From DASRDU01 sp046331565 (GTDB lineage Bacteria > Acidobacteriota > Blastocatellia > RBC074), in contig JAXLQP010000003.1 of the NCBI GenBank assembly GCA_046331565.1, positions 62,001 to 126,000 of the forward strand: 64,000 nucleotides of DNA, in the 5' to 3' direction. The stretch's first letter is position 1; each line of letters opens with the position of its first letter. Shown here in pieces: positions 25,678-34,770 of this stretch. The translations under genes were made by a program, and so were the position numbers. The notes below the pieces were generated by a model. The model was given only the letters and a program-made list of their open reading frames with translations, was not told where the DNA came from and ran no database searches.

Positions 25678-28314
25678 ATGACGAAAAGGGTCATTACTCT
25701 CAAGACAGTTCTCGTGCTGACGGTCATCAGTCTGCTGCTGACAAGTTCATACCGCGCTGCCCGCTCCGCCGGAAACGCTGAACAAACAATGCCGCCCGCG
25801 CAGGCAGGCGCGGAATTCTTCGAGAAAAGGATTCGCCCTGTCCTCGTTGAAAACTGCTACGGCTGCCACAGCGCGCAGGCGAAAAAACCAAAGGGCGGGC
25901 TGCTGCTTGATTCACAATCCGCGATGCTCAGGGGCGGCGCATCAGGTCTGCCTGCCATCGTTCCCGGCGATACTGAAAAAAGCCTGCTCATCAAAGCGAT
26001 TCGTTACGGCGATGCAAAGTTGCAGATGCCGCCCGCAGGCAAACTGTCAGATCAGATCATCAGGGATTTTGAGGAATGGATCAGAATGGGCGCGCCCGAC
26101 CCGCGCCGGTCAGAGACAATCGCCGCTGCTGCCAACTGGTCGCCTTACGATTACAACGCAGCGAAAAAATTCTGGTCGTATCAGTCCGTCAAAGACTCAG
26201 CCCCGCCGCAGGTCAGAAACGCCGCCTGGCCCAGGTCGCCGATTGATCAGTTCATCCTCGCCAGGCTTGAAGAAAAAAATCTCAGGCCGACTGGCGACGC
26301 TGACAAACGCACGCTGATTCGCCGCGCCACATTTGACCTGACCGGACTGCCGCCGACGCCTGATGAAGTCGAAGCCTTTCTGAATGACAAATCACCGGAC
26401 GCTTTTGAAAAGGTGATTGACCGGCTGCTCGCCTCGCCTGCTTACGGCGAGAAATGGGGCCGCCACTGGCTTGATGTCGTGCGTTATGCCGATACCGCCG
26501 GAGACAATTCTGATTATCCTGTCCCGGCGGCTTATCGCTATCGCAACTACGTCATCAAATCATTCAATCAGGACAAGCCATACGATCAGTTCATCCGCGA
26601 ACAGATTGCCGGTGATCTGCTGCCTGCAAAGACCGAAGCAGAAAAATATGAGCGGATCATCGCCACTGGTTATCTGGCTGCGTCGCGCCGCTTCGGTTCG
26701 CGCAACAAGGAGATGGATCTGACGATTGATGACACGATTGACAACCTCGGCAAGGCTTTTCTCGGCCTCAGCACCAGTTGCGCGCGCTGTCACGATCACA
26801 AGTTCGATCCGATTCCGACGCGCGATTATTATGCGCTCTATGGCATCTTCAACAGTTCGCGCTATTCCTTCCCCGGCGCTGAAATTTATCCGCACCCGGC
26901 TGAGATGGTCGCGCTCGCGTCAGGCAAAGAGGCCGAAAGGTTTTACAAGTATCAGAAAGAACTGAGCAGCCTTGATGACCGCAAGGAATTTCTGACCGCT
27001 GAAAAGGGTTACGCCGCCCGCAACAAAAAGCTGAAGGAACAGCAGGCGCAGAACGCAAACGGCGAAAACAAAGCCACCAACGCGAACAATCAGAGCGGCA
27101 GTCAGGCTGAGACGAAAAAGCCTGAACCGCCCAAAGAGCCTGCGAATGAACTGAAGCCCGCTGATTTTGATCGTGACGCCGACATCTGGGGCCGCGCCGG
27201 AAAGACCACGCGAATGCCTGAGGAAGTTGACGCCGAAATGAAGCAGGTCGAAGCCCGCATCCTCGAACTGCACGCCAGGCCGGTCAGAGTTGACAAAGCC
27301 TATGCCGTCACCGAAGGCCTGCCTGCCAACGCCCGTATTCATCGCAAAGGCGAACGCAACAACCTGGGCGATGAAGTGCAGCGCGGCTTTCTCACCATCC
27401 TCGGTGGGCAGAAAGTCCCGGCTGATTACAAAGGCAGCGGGCGCGACCTGCTGGCCGGATGGATTGCTGACGCGAACAATCCGCTGACCGCGCGCGTGAT
27501 GGTCAATCGCATCTGGCAATATCATTTCGGCAAAGGTCTGGTGCAGACGCCGAACGATTTCGGCACACGCGGCAAAGCGCCGACGCATCCTGAACTGCTC
27601 GATTACCTGGCGGCGCGCTTTATTGAATCAGGCTGGTCAGTCAAAAAGATGCACAAGCTGCTGATGCTTTCGCGCGTCTATCAGCTTGCCAGCACTGATG
27701 ACGCGAAGAACGCGGCCATTGATGTCAGCAACGATTATTTATGGCGCTTCAATCGCCGCCGCCTGCTGGCCGAAGAGTTCCGCGACGCCGTGATGAGCGT
27801 CAGCGGCACGCTTGACCGCACAATGGGCAGCGAACATCAGTTCCCTGCCGAATCAACCTGGCATTTCACACAGCACGAACAGTTTTTCGCCACTTACGAA
27901 ACGAACCGCCGCAGCGTGTATATCATGCAGCAGCGGCTCAAAAAACATCCGTTCTTTGAAGTCTTCGACGGAGCCGATCAGAACTCAACGACTGACAAAC
28001 GCAGCGCCAGCACGACGCCGGTTCAGGCGCTGTATCTGATGAACAATCCGCTGATGCACGAACAGGCTGACCATTTCGCCGTCCGCGTCGGGATGGCTTT
28101 TGACACGGTGCGCGAACGCATTGATTACGCTTTCCGCCTCGCTTACGGACGACCGGCCAGGCCTGAAGAGATCAAAGAAGCGCAGGCTTATCTGCAACAG
28201 GTGCGGCAGGATTTGCAGGCCGTCAACACTTCGGCAGAACGCCTGAACCGCGCGGCGCTGGCCAGTTATTTGCGTGTACTATTAAGCAGCAATGAGTTTT
28301 TATATGTTGACTGA
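25678..28314 (+). CDS. Cytochrome-c-type DUF1549/DUF1553 secreted protein
   Basis: 878 residues from ATG 25678 after GGGAGAA; the frame is open to 25531 but that part is not protein-like. A signal peptide (VLVLTVISLLLTSSYRAARS) precedes a planctomycete-type cytochrome C domain with one haem motif CYGCH (about residues 60-64). DUF1549 (WPRSPIDQFILARLEEKNL, WGRHWLDVVRYADT, ending with CARCHDHKFDPI) and DUF1553 (ARVMVNRIWQYHFGKGLVQTPNDFG) follow. The family is always found with a DUF1501 protein, here 29069-30445, though a toxin-antitoxin pair now separates them. A periplasmic role in polysaccharide or sulfatase-linked breakdown is often proposed but not proven. Confidence 0.9.
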   Translation: MTKRVITLKTVLVLTVISLLLTSSYRAARSAGNAEQTMPPAQAGAEFFEKRIRPVLVENCYGCHSAQAKKPKGGLLLDSQSAMLRGGASGLPAIVPGDTEKSLLIKAIRYGDAKLQMPPAGKLSDQIIRDFEEWIRMGAPDPRRSETIAAAANWSPYDYNAAKKFWSYQSVKDSAPPQVRNAAWPRSPIDQFILARLEEKNLRPTGDADKRTLIRRATFDLTGLPPTPDEVEAFLNDKSPDAFEKVIDRLLASPAYGEKWGRHWLDVVRYADTAGDNSDYPVPAAYRYRNYVIKSFNQDKPYDQFIREQIAGDLLPAKTEAEKYERIIATGYLAASRRFGSRNKEMDLTIDDTIDNLGKAFLGLSTSCARCHDHKFDPIPTRDYYALYGIFNSSRYSFPGAEIYPHPAEMVALASGKEAERFYKYQKELSSLDDRKEFLTAEKGYAARNKKLKEQQAQNANGENKATNANNQSGSQAETKKPEPPKEPANELKPADFDRDADIWGRAGKTTRMPEEVDAEMKQVEARILELHARPVRVDKAYAVTEGLPANARIHRKGERNNLGDEVQRGFLTILGGQKVPADYKGSGRDLLAGWIADANNPLTARVMVNRIWQYHFGKGLVQTPNDFGTRGKAPTHPELLDYLAARFIESGWSVKKMHKLLMLSRVYQLASTDDAKNAAIDVSNDYLWRFNRRRLLAEEFRDAVMSVSGTLDRTMGSEHQFPAESTWHFTQHEQFFATYETNRRSVYIMQQRLKKHPFFEVFDGADQNSTTDKRSASTTPVQALYLMNNPLMHEQADHFAVRVGMAFDTVRERIDYAFRLAYGRPARPEEIKEAQAYLQQVRQDLQAVNTSAERLNRAALASYLRVLLSSNEFLYVD

Positions 28315-28320
28315 GCAGTG

Positions 28321-28725
28321 ATGAAAGCATTCAGAAATTTCAAAATCAAAAGCAGCAGTAAACGGATCAGGAATCATATTCAGGATTTGTGCAGACAAAT
28401 CGTGCGTGCCGTGAATCCGCAACAAATCATCCTGTTCGGTTCCTACGCTTATGGTCAGCCGAATGAGGATTCAGACGTTGACCTGCTGGTAGTGATGCCG
28501 TTTGAAGGCCATCCGGCCTATCAGGCGGCTGCCATCAGAATGCAGCTCGATACGCCGCTGCCACTGGATTTGCTGGTCAGAACGCCTGAACAAATCGCTG
28601 AACGAATCGAAATGGGTGATTATTTCATGCAGGAAGTCATGGCACAGGGCAGGGTTCTTTATGAAGCCAATCACGCAGGAGTGGATAAACAAGGCCGAAA
28701 GCGACTGGGTAAGCGCGCAGCGTGA
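28321..28725 (+). CDS. MNT-family nucleotidyltransferase (antitoxin of HEPN)
   Basis: 134 residues; a GTG at 28318 directly before ATG 28321 is an alternative start. The minimal nucleotidyltransferase motif LFGSYAYGQPNEDSDVDLLV (GSxAxG, then DxD) is intact, and LDLLVRTPEQI supplies the third acidic position. In HEPN/MNT systems this enzyme modifies and silences the HEPN RNase. It overlaps the HEPN gene by 65 bases. It begins three bases after the DUF1553 stop codon. Confidence 0.85.
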   Translation: MKAFRNFKIKSSSKRIRNHIQDLCRQIVRAVNPQQIILFGSYAYGQPNEDSDVDLLVVMPFEGHPAYQAAAIRMQLDTPLPLDLLVRTPEQIAERIEMGDYFMQEVMAQGRVLYEANHAGVDKQGRKRLGKRAA

Positions 28726-29047
28726 AGCTCGCGCTCGCAAGCGCCCCAATTATGATCTGTCCTGCTTCGCGGCTCAGCAATGTGCTGAAAAGTATTTGAA
28801 AGCCCGTCTGGCTGAGGCTGGTATCATTTTCAGAAAGACGCACGATTTGTCAGGGCTGCTGAATTCAGCGCTCCCGATTGAACCGGGCTGGAATGTGTTG
28901 CAATCGGATCTTTCATACCTGAATGCTTTTGCCATTGATTACCGCTACCCCGGTGTCAATGCCACGAAGACAACTGCGCGAGATGCGCTCAAAAGCTGTC
29001 GTCGCGTTCGTAAAATTATTCGCACCGCCTTTGGTTTGCCTGTTTGA
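28661..29047 (+). CDS. HEPN-domain protein (toxin of MNT/HEPN pair)
   Basis: 128 residues from ATG 28661. The HEPN helices are clear: WINKAESDWVSAQRE, FAAQQCAEKYLKARLAEAG and FRKTHDLSGLL, with a late YPG segment (IDYRYPGVNATK). The classical R-X4-6-H RNase motif is not evident; the KTHDL form belongs to the MNT-linked subgroup. The gene overlaps the MNT gene by 65 bases. Confidence 0.83.
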   Translation: MKPITQEWINKAESDWVSAQREARARKRPNYDLSCFAAQQCAEKYLKARLAEAGIIFRKTHDLSGLLNSALPIEPGWNVLQSDLSYLNAFAIDYRYPGVNATKTTARDALKSCRRVRKIIRTAFGLPV

Positions 29048-29068
29048 ATAACCGGACGAAAACGAACT

Positions 29069-30445
29069 ATGACTTACGAACAATCAAACCTTTCTCGTCG
29101 CCACATGCTCCGTTCGCTGTTCAGCGGTTCAATTCTGATGCCCGCTGTTTTCTCGCACCTGCTCACCGCCGAAGCGCGCGGCGAAGACAATCCGCTCGCG
29201 CCCAAAGCTCCGCACTTTCCGGCCAAAGCGAAGCGGGTGATCTTTATTTATCTGCCCGGCGGCTTCTCGCACGTTGATTCGTTCGATTACAAACCGAAGC
29301 TGATTGACGACGCGAAAAACAATCGCCTCTATCAGGGCAAGCGCATCCTGCTGGCGCCGCTATGGGAGTTCAGGCCGCGCGGCAAATCGGGCGCGATGAT
29401 CAGCGACCTGTTCCCGCACATCGCTGAATGCGCCGACGACATCTGCCTCATCAATTCGATGCACGGCGATCACAACGATCATTTTCAGGCGACGCTCGGC
29501 ATTCACACCGGCTCGGTTACGTTCAAGCGTCCGAGCATTGGTTCGTGGGTCAGTTACGGCCTCGGCACTGAAAACCAGAACCTGCCGTCATTCGTCGTGC
29601 TGGCGCCGCAACTGCCTTACACCGGCGGGCAAATCTGGGATTCCGACTTTCTGCCTGCCGTGCATCAGGGCGTGCGCGTCGTTGCGGGTGAAGAGCCTGT
29701 CCCGAATCTCAATCGCCGTTCTCCGTCACCGCAGATTCAGCAGGAAGAACTGAGCCTGCTCGACCGCTTCAATCGTCGCCACCTGCAAACACACGCTGCC
29801 GATCCTGAGCTTGCAGCGCGTATCAAAACCTATGAAACAGCCTTCGGCATGCAGCGCGAAATGCCCGAAGTTTTAGACCTGTCGAAAGAAACTGACGCGA
29901 CGCTGAAGCTGTACGGCCTCGAACGCGGGCAGACGAAAGGCTTCGGCTGGCAGTGTCTGGTTGCGCGCCGGATGGTCGAACGCGGAGTGCGTTTCATCGA
30001 ACTGATTGATGTCGGCGCGTCGAAAAACTGGGATGCGCACGGCGATATGAAGACTCACGAACCGCTGGCCCGCAACGTGGACAAGGCCACTGCCGGACTC
30101 CTGAAGGATTTGAAATCACGCGGCCTGCTCAATGACACACTCGTTGTCTTCACCACTGAATTCGGTCGCTCGCCCACCGCTGAAGGCGATTACGGACGCG
30201 GCCACTTCAATACGGTCTTTTCATCGTGGCTCGCAGGCGGCGGCATCAAAAGCGGCATCGTATACGGCAAGTCAGATGATTACGGGATGAAGGCAGCCGA
30301 AAACGAATGCCACGTGCACGACTTTCACGCGACGATTCTGCACTGCCTGGGGTTCGATCACACGCGCCTGACCTTCCGGCACGGCGGGCGCGATTTCAGG
30401 CTGACGGATGTGCATGGAAATGTGGTGAAGGCAATCCTCGCCTGA
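29069..30445 (+). CDS. DUF1501 family protein
   Basis: 458 residues. A twin-arginine-type leader (NLSRRHMLRSLFSGSILMPAVF) suggests Tat export of a folded protein. The DUF1501 (sulfatase-like alkaline phosphatase superfamily) pattern is seen in VIFIYLPGGFSHVDSFDYKP, GMQREMPEVLDLSKE, WDAHGDMKTHEPL, VFTTEFGRSPTAEGDYGRGHFN and NECHVHDFHATILHCLG. It normally pairs with a DUF1549/1553 cytochrome protein, which lies 754 bp upstream. Exact activity unknown. Confidence 0.9.
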   Translation: MTYEQSNLSRRHMLRSLFSGSILMPAVFSHLLTAEARGEDNPLAPKAPHFPAKAKRVIFIYLPGGFSHVDSFDYKPKLIDDAKNNRLYQGKRILLAPLWEFRPRGKSGAMISDLFPHIAECADDICLINSMHGDHNDHFQATLGIHTGSVTFKRPSIGSWVSYGLGTENQNLPSFVVLAPQLPYTGGQIWDSDFLPAVHQGVRVVAGEEPVPNLNRRSPSPQIQQEELSLLDRFNRRHLQTHAADPELAARIKTYETAFGMQREMPEVLDLSKETDATLKLYGLERGQTKGFGWQCLVARRMVERGVRFIELIDVGASKNWDAHGDMKTHEPLARNVDKATAGLLKDLKSRGLLNDTLVVFTTEFGRSPTAEGDYGRGHFNTVFSSWLAGGGIKSGIVYGKSDDYGMKAAENECHVHDFHATILHCLGFDHTRLTFRHGGRDFRLTDVHGNVVKAILA

Positions 30446-30472
30446 GGTGAAATAAGATCAGCGATCAGTTCT

Positions 30473-32314
30473 TCACTGATTCCTTTCATAAGCCCGAATG
30501 AAAAACCCTTCGGGCCTGATTGTCGTTGCGGTGTCCTGTCCGAAAACTGCCTTCAAATGATAGTGCCCTGCAATCCACCGCATCAGTTCCTGATTGTAAT
30601 CACTCCCGAAAGTCCGGTCGCGGAACTCTGACATATCAATACTGGTAACAAGAATCAGCGGCACTTTCAGTCGGCTGATGCGTTCGATGGCGTCAGCCTC
30701 CTTCGCTCCGGTGAGAAAGCCGGGATGCACAATCTCCTCGCGCAGCGGGTAGCGGCGTTCGGCCAGAAAGTTGATGCTCGTTCCTTCGGGCAGCACCAGC
30801 ACGTAATCATCCGGCGCGGTGTGCTGGCGCGTAAAGCTGATCGCTTCAGCAAGCGGCCTGCCGATGGATGGCAGCGTCAGAAAGCTGCCGCGCTCTGCGG
30901 TCACACGATACGTGTTGCGTTTGTGCAGCCGCAGGATCGAGCCGGTTCCAGTAGCGATGATGGCAACGGCAATAACGCTCATTGCCGTTCGGCGGGCCAG
31001 GTCGCGTGCGCGATCATCATCGAGCAGCCACGACGGCGCAGCGCGAAACAGCAGATAAAGCACAACGATGATGACAGTGGGGATGAAGAACGGCGTGTAA
31101 GGCCCGCTGGTCGTCACGTTCAGCAACACTCGCGCAATTGCAGCAAGGCTGAATGACGCCATCACCAGCAGCACTGATATTCGGCGCTGCTGAGCCTTGC
31201 CAGCTTCGCGCACCTGCTGCCAGCGCGCAGCACTCATAACAAATACTGCAACAAGCAACAGCGGCGCAGCGGCGAGCGGGCTTGAATCGCCATTTGCGCC
31301 AAACAGCCTGACCATTCCAAGCCATAACGCCAGCGCAACAGCCAGCACCTTCCAGATGCGTGTGGCATCAACGTCTGCTTCTGGCTTTCTGCGCCTGGCC
31401 ATCAGCCAGCCCGCCAGCGCGCTGATGGCGCACAGCAGCAGAAAGGTTCCCGTTGCAGCCAGAATATTGACGAGCGAATGACGCCAGTTCGCAAAGCCGC
31501 CGATGTTGCGATTGTAATAAATAAGCTGCGGCGGAAAATTGAAAAAGAGCGCGTAGTTGTCTTCAACCAGCGTGCGCCACCCCACGCGCGTCAGAATCAG
31601 CGCATAAGCTCCGCCGCCAAAGATGATGACCGACGCAATCGCCGCCAGCGCCGCCCGCCACTGAATTTTTCTTTCAGTTATCGAAGCAATCAGCCACGAC
31701 ACGGCCAGCGCCACAGCGGCAGGCAGAAACAGATCGAGCTTGCACGCGAGGGCAAGCCCCGTTGCAATGCCGGCGAGCAGCATCCAGCCTGCCTGATGCC
31801 TGTGCAGATAACGCACCGCAGCCCACAGCGCCAGCAGCGCAAAGACCAGCCCGTAGAGCGATGCATAAGCGTAAGGTGAAATGTAATTCGCCGTCGCCTT
31901 GAACGCGCACAGCACAATTACCAGACCAGCGGCAAGCGCGGCTTCGCGTTCATTCATCAACTGCCGCGCCAGCAGGTAAACCAGCAGCACAATGCTCACA
32001 GCACACACGCCGCCGCTCAGGTGCAGCACGCTCAGATGAATGCCGAACAGGTGGTAGAGAAAGGCATTGAAATAAGGCGCGAACGGGCCGTACAGAAACT
32101 GCACATCGGCATACAACTGTTCACCGGCCAGAATGCGCGTCGGCAGATTCATTTCGCGCCCGTGATCAATGATCGGCTGTGTCCACCGCTGCCACGTGCC
32201 GGTGAGCATCACGGCAAACAGAGCAGCGAGCGCCAGCAGAAACGGCGCATCACGACGAGTGAAGAAGGCTGATTGTTCACTGGTGAATGATTCAGACGGG
32301 GCTGGCTCGCGCAT
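30473..32314 (-). CDS. GT-C (ArnT/PMT-like) membrane glycosyltransferase
   Basis: 613 residues with about 11 transmembrane helices (first at 28-45). The first external loop carries the acidic motif IIDHGREMNLPTRI, and the soluble C-terminal part lies near 480-613. This is the layout of family-39 type lipid-linked sugar transferases acting at the inner membrane. Sugar donor and acceptor are unknown. It starts six bases after the stop codon of the rhodanese gene, so the two form an operon. Confidence 0.78.
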   Translation of the reverse strand: MREPAPSESFTSEQSAFFTRRDAPFLLALAALFAVMLTGTWQRWTQPIIDHGREMNLPTRILAGEQLYADVQFLYGPFAPYFNAFLYHLFGIHLSVLHLSGGVCAVSIVLLVYLLARQLMNEREAALAAGLVIVLCAFKATANYISPYAYASLYGLVFALLALWAAVRYLHRHQAGWMLLAGIATGLALACKLDLFLPAAVALAVSWLIASITERKIQWRAALAAIASVIIFGGGAYALILTRVGWRTLVEDNYALFFNFPPQLIYYNRNIGGFANWRHSLVNILAATGTFLLLCAISALAGWLMARRRKPEADVDATRIWKVLAVALALWLGMVRLFGANGDSSPLAAAPLLLVAVFVMSAARWQQVREAGKAQQRRISVLLVMASFSLAAIARVLLNVTTSGPYTPFFIPTVIIVVLYLLFRAAPSWLLDDDRARDLARRTAMSVIAVAIIATGTGSILRLHKRNTYRVTAERGSFLTLPSIGRPLAEAISFTRQHTAPDDYVLVLPEGTSINFLAERRYPLREEIVHPGFLTGAKEADAIERISRLKVPLILVTSIDMSEFRDRTFGSDYNQELMRWIAGHYHLKAVFGQDTATTIRPEGFFIRAYERNQ

Positions 32315-32320
32315 CGGTGA

Positions 32321-32857
32321 TTACTTTCCTGGCAGCGGCGACCGCAGTTCAGCTTTCAGCAGGCGGCCCCACTTTGCATCGAACGGATGAACCTGACTGA
32401 CCTGCTGACCATCACGATAAACCGGGCGGCCTTCATTGGCCCACTGAAAGATCGAGCCTTCAAGGTTGCTGACATTCGCGTAACCGCGCGCTTTCAGCTT
32501 TTGCGCAAGGGCTGATGAACGCCAGCCAACCGAACAGTAAACCACGATTCGGTGATTGCGGTCTGCATCGCTGAGTTCTTCCAGCGCCTGCGCTTCATCT
32601 GCTGCCGGTCGCGCATTCGGCAGGTGGCTGACTTCAAATTCCTCAGGGCTGCGCGCATCAAGCAGGATCGGGCGTTCAGCTTCAGGCGCTGACAACCACT
32701 GACTGAGCTGTGCGGTCGAAACCTGCGCCACATCAGGGAACCGCTCACGCACTGTTCGTTTGATCTGTTCCATCTCTGGCTGCTCAGTGCGACCAGCGCA
32801 CGCGGCCAGCAGCAGGGCCGAACAAATAAGGATAAATCTGCATTGGCTGATCTTCAT
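32321..32857 (-). CDS. Rhodanese-domain lipoprotein
   Basis: 178 residues from ATG 32857; an upstream in-frame start exists but the chosen one begins MKISQCRFILICSALLLAACAG, a lipoprotein signal with lipobox LAAC. A rhodanese domain spans about 50-145 with active-site Cys in VYCSVGWRSSALA, the loop that accepts sulfur. It should be anchored to the outer leaflet or periplasm. Followed after six bases by the glycosyltransferase gene. Confidence 0.85.
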   Translation of the reverse strand: MKISQCRFILICSALLLAACAGRTEQPEMEQIKRTVRERFPDVAQVSTAQLSQWLSAPEAERPILLDARSPEEFEVSHLPNARPAADEAQALEELSDADRNHRIVVYCSVGWRSSALAQKLKARGYANVSNLEGSIFQWANEGRPVYRDGQQVSQVHPFDAKWGRLLKAELRSPLPGK

Positions 32858-32892
32858 GATTTCTCTCCGGTGCAGCCTGAACGATGACGCAG

Positions 32893-32898
32893 TATAAT
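32893..32898 (+). promoter_or_regulatory. Candidate -10 element of the M49-like gene
   Basis: TATAAT lies 63 bases before ATG 32961; a -35 partner is not obvious. Confidence 0.3.
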
Positions 32899-32960
32899 TG
32901 CCCGGCCAGAGCCATCGCAATTTGTTCTCAATGCAGTATCACAACCCAGGAGACTTTCTG

Positions 32961-34676
32961 ATGAAATCATTACGCCATTTCTGCCCCGTCGTTTTGCTGT
33001 CCGTGCTGGCGCTCGCGGGGTGCGGCCCGCAGGGCACCGAAGCGCAGAAGAAGGAGGAAACAAAGATGTCTGCGGAATCGTCACTCCAGGCAAAGATCAA
33101 TCGCTTCGCGCCGACTGAAATCACTGCCGATGTGTCGCACCTGTCAGCGGGCGACCGCAAGGCACTCGACAAAATCATCGAAGCCGCCAGGCTGCTCGAC
33201 CCGCTCTTTCGCCGTCAGGTCTGGAGCGGCAACGATGCGCTTTTGAAAAAACTCGAAGCCGACACTTCACCCGAAGGCAGGTCAAAGCTGCATTACTTTA
33301 TGATCAATGTCGGCCCCTGGTCGCGGCTCGACAAGAACGAACCGTTTATTGCAGGCGTCCCGCCCAAACCGCACGGCGCAAATTATTACCCCGAAGACAT
33401 GACCAAAGAGGAATTTGAAACGTGGGTCAAAACGCTGCCCGAAGCCGAGCAGAAACGCGCCACCGGATTTTTCTGGCTCATTCGCCGCGATGAAAACAAA
33501 AAGCTCAAACTTGTGCCTTACAGCCAGGAGTACCGCGAGTTTCTTGAGCCTGCGGCAAAGCTGTTGCGCGAAGCCGCTGACCTGACGACCAATGCGACTC
33601 TGAAAAACTTTCTGACGAAACGCGCCGATGCTTTCAAATCGGATGATTATTACGCCAGCGATGTCGCGTGGATGGAACTTGACGCGCCGATTGATGTGAC
33701 CATCGGGCCGTATGAAACTTACGAGGATGAACTGTTCAGTTACAAGGCTGCGTATGAAGCTTACGTCACGCTGCGCGATGAAGCCGAATCAGAGAAGCTG
33801 AAAAAATTCAGCGGCTGGTTGCAGGAACTCGAAAACAATCTGCCCTTTGATCCGAAATACCGCAATCCGAAACTCGGCGCGGCGTCACCGATTCGCGTGG
33901 TTGATGTGGTCTTCAATGGTGGCGAAGGCAATCGCGGCGTGCAGACAGCGGCTTTCAATCTGCCGAACGATGAGCGCGTCGTGAAGGAAAAAGGCTCGAA
34001 GCGCGTGATGCTCAAAAACGTGCAGGAAGCGAAATTCAAACAGACGCTGATTCCGATTTCAAAAGTCGTGCTTGAACCGTCACAGCTGGCCGATGTTGAT
34101 TTCGATTCATTCTTCACGCACATCCTCGCGCACGAACTGATGCACGGCCTCGGCCCGCACAACATCAATGTCGGCGGCAAAGACACGACCGTGCGGCAGC
34201 AGCTCAAGAATCTTTATTCCGCGCTTGAAGAAGCCAAAGCCGACATCACAGGTCTGTGGGCGCTGCAATATCTGATGGACAAGGGACTGGTGGACAAAAA
34301 GATGGAACGCACGATGTACACCACCTTCCTCGCCAGCATGTTCCGTTCAGTGCGCTTCGGCATCACTGAAGCGCACGGCAGGGGCGTCGCGCTGCAATTC
34401 AATTACCTGACGGACGAAGGCGCTTTCAAAATCAACGAAGCAAACGGCACGTTCAGCGTTGACACGGCAAAGATCAAAGACGCCGTGCGCAAGCTGACCG
34501 GCGAGATTCTGACCATCGAAGCCGAAGGCTCTTACGACAAAGCGAAAGCGCTGCTCGACAAATACGCCGTGATCAGACCGGTGATGCAGAAGGCGCTCGA
34601 CAGGCTGAAGGATGTGCCGGTGGACATTGAACCGAAATTCCCGCTGGCGCAGATTTCAGCGACTACGACCAGGTAA
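32961..34676 (+). CDS. M49-like (dipeptidyl-peptidase 3 family) zinc peptidase lipoprotein
   Basis: 571 residues from ATG 32961 after CAGGAGA. Lipoprotein signal with lipobox LAGC. The zinc site reads HELMH at residues 391-395, with the third ligand region EEAKAD at 423-428. Classical DPP3 has HEXXGH, so this is the shorter HEXXH bacterial variant. Upstream conserved parts include YETYEDELFSYKAAYEAYVTLRD. It should cut peptides outside the cytoplasm. A piece of a close copy survives at 42578-42655. Confidence 0.85.
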   Translation: MKSLRHFCPVVLLSVLALAGCGPQGTEAQKKEETKMSAESSLQAKINRFAPTEITADVSHLSAGDRKALDKIIEAARLLDPLFRRQVWSGNDALLKKLEADTSPEGRSKLHYFMINVGPWSRLDKNEPFIAGVPPKPHGANYYPEDMTKEEFETWVKTLPEAEQKRATGFFWLIRRDENKKLKLVPYSQEYREFLEPAAKLLREAADLTTNATLKNFLTKRADAFKSDDYYASDVAWMELDAPIDVTIGPYETYEDELFSYKAAYEAYVTLRDEAESEKLKKFSGWLQELENNLPFDPKYRNPKLGAASPIRVVDVVFNGGEGNRGVQTAAFNLPNDERVVKEKGSKRVMLKNVQEAKFKQTLIPISKVVLEPSQLADVDFDSFFTHILAHELMHGLGPHNINVGGKDTTVRQQLKNLYSALEEAKADITGLWALQYLMDKGLVDKKMERTMYTTFLASMFRSVRFGITEAHGRGVALQFNYLTDEGAFKINEANGTFSVDTAKIKDAVRKLTGEILTIEAEGSYDKAKALLDKYAVIRPVMQKALDRLKDVPVDIEPKFPLAQISATTTR

Positions 34677-34770
34677 ACTCCAGTAAAGCGGGCACGAACG
34701 AGATGCGGGACGGTTGCTGTGTGTCGTGGGGCAGGCTTTGTGACCGTAAATTCTCTCACTCCACAACCAG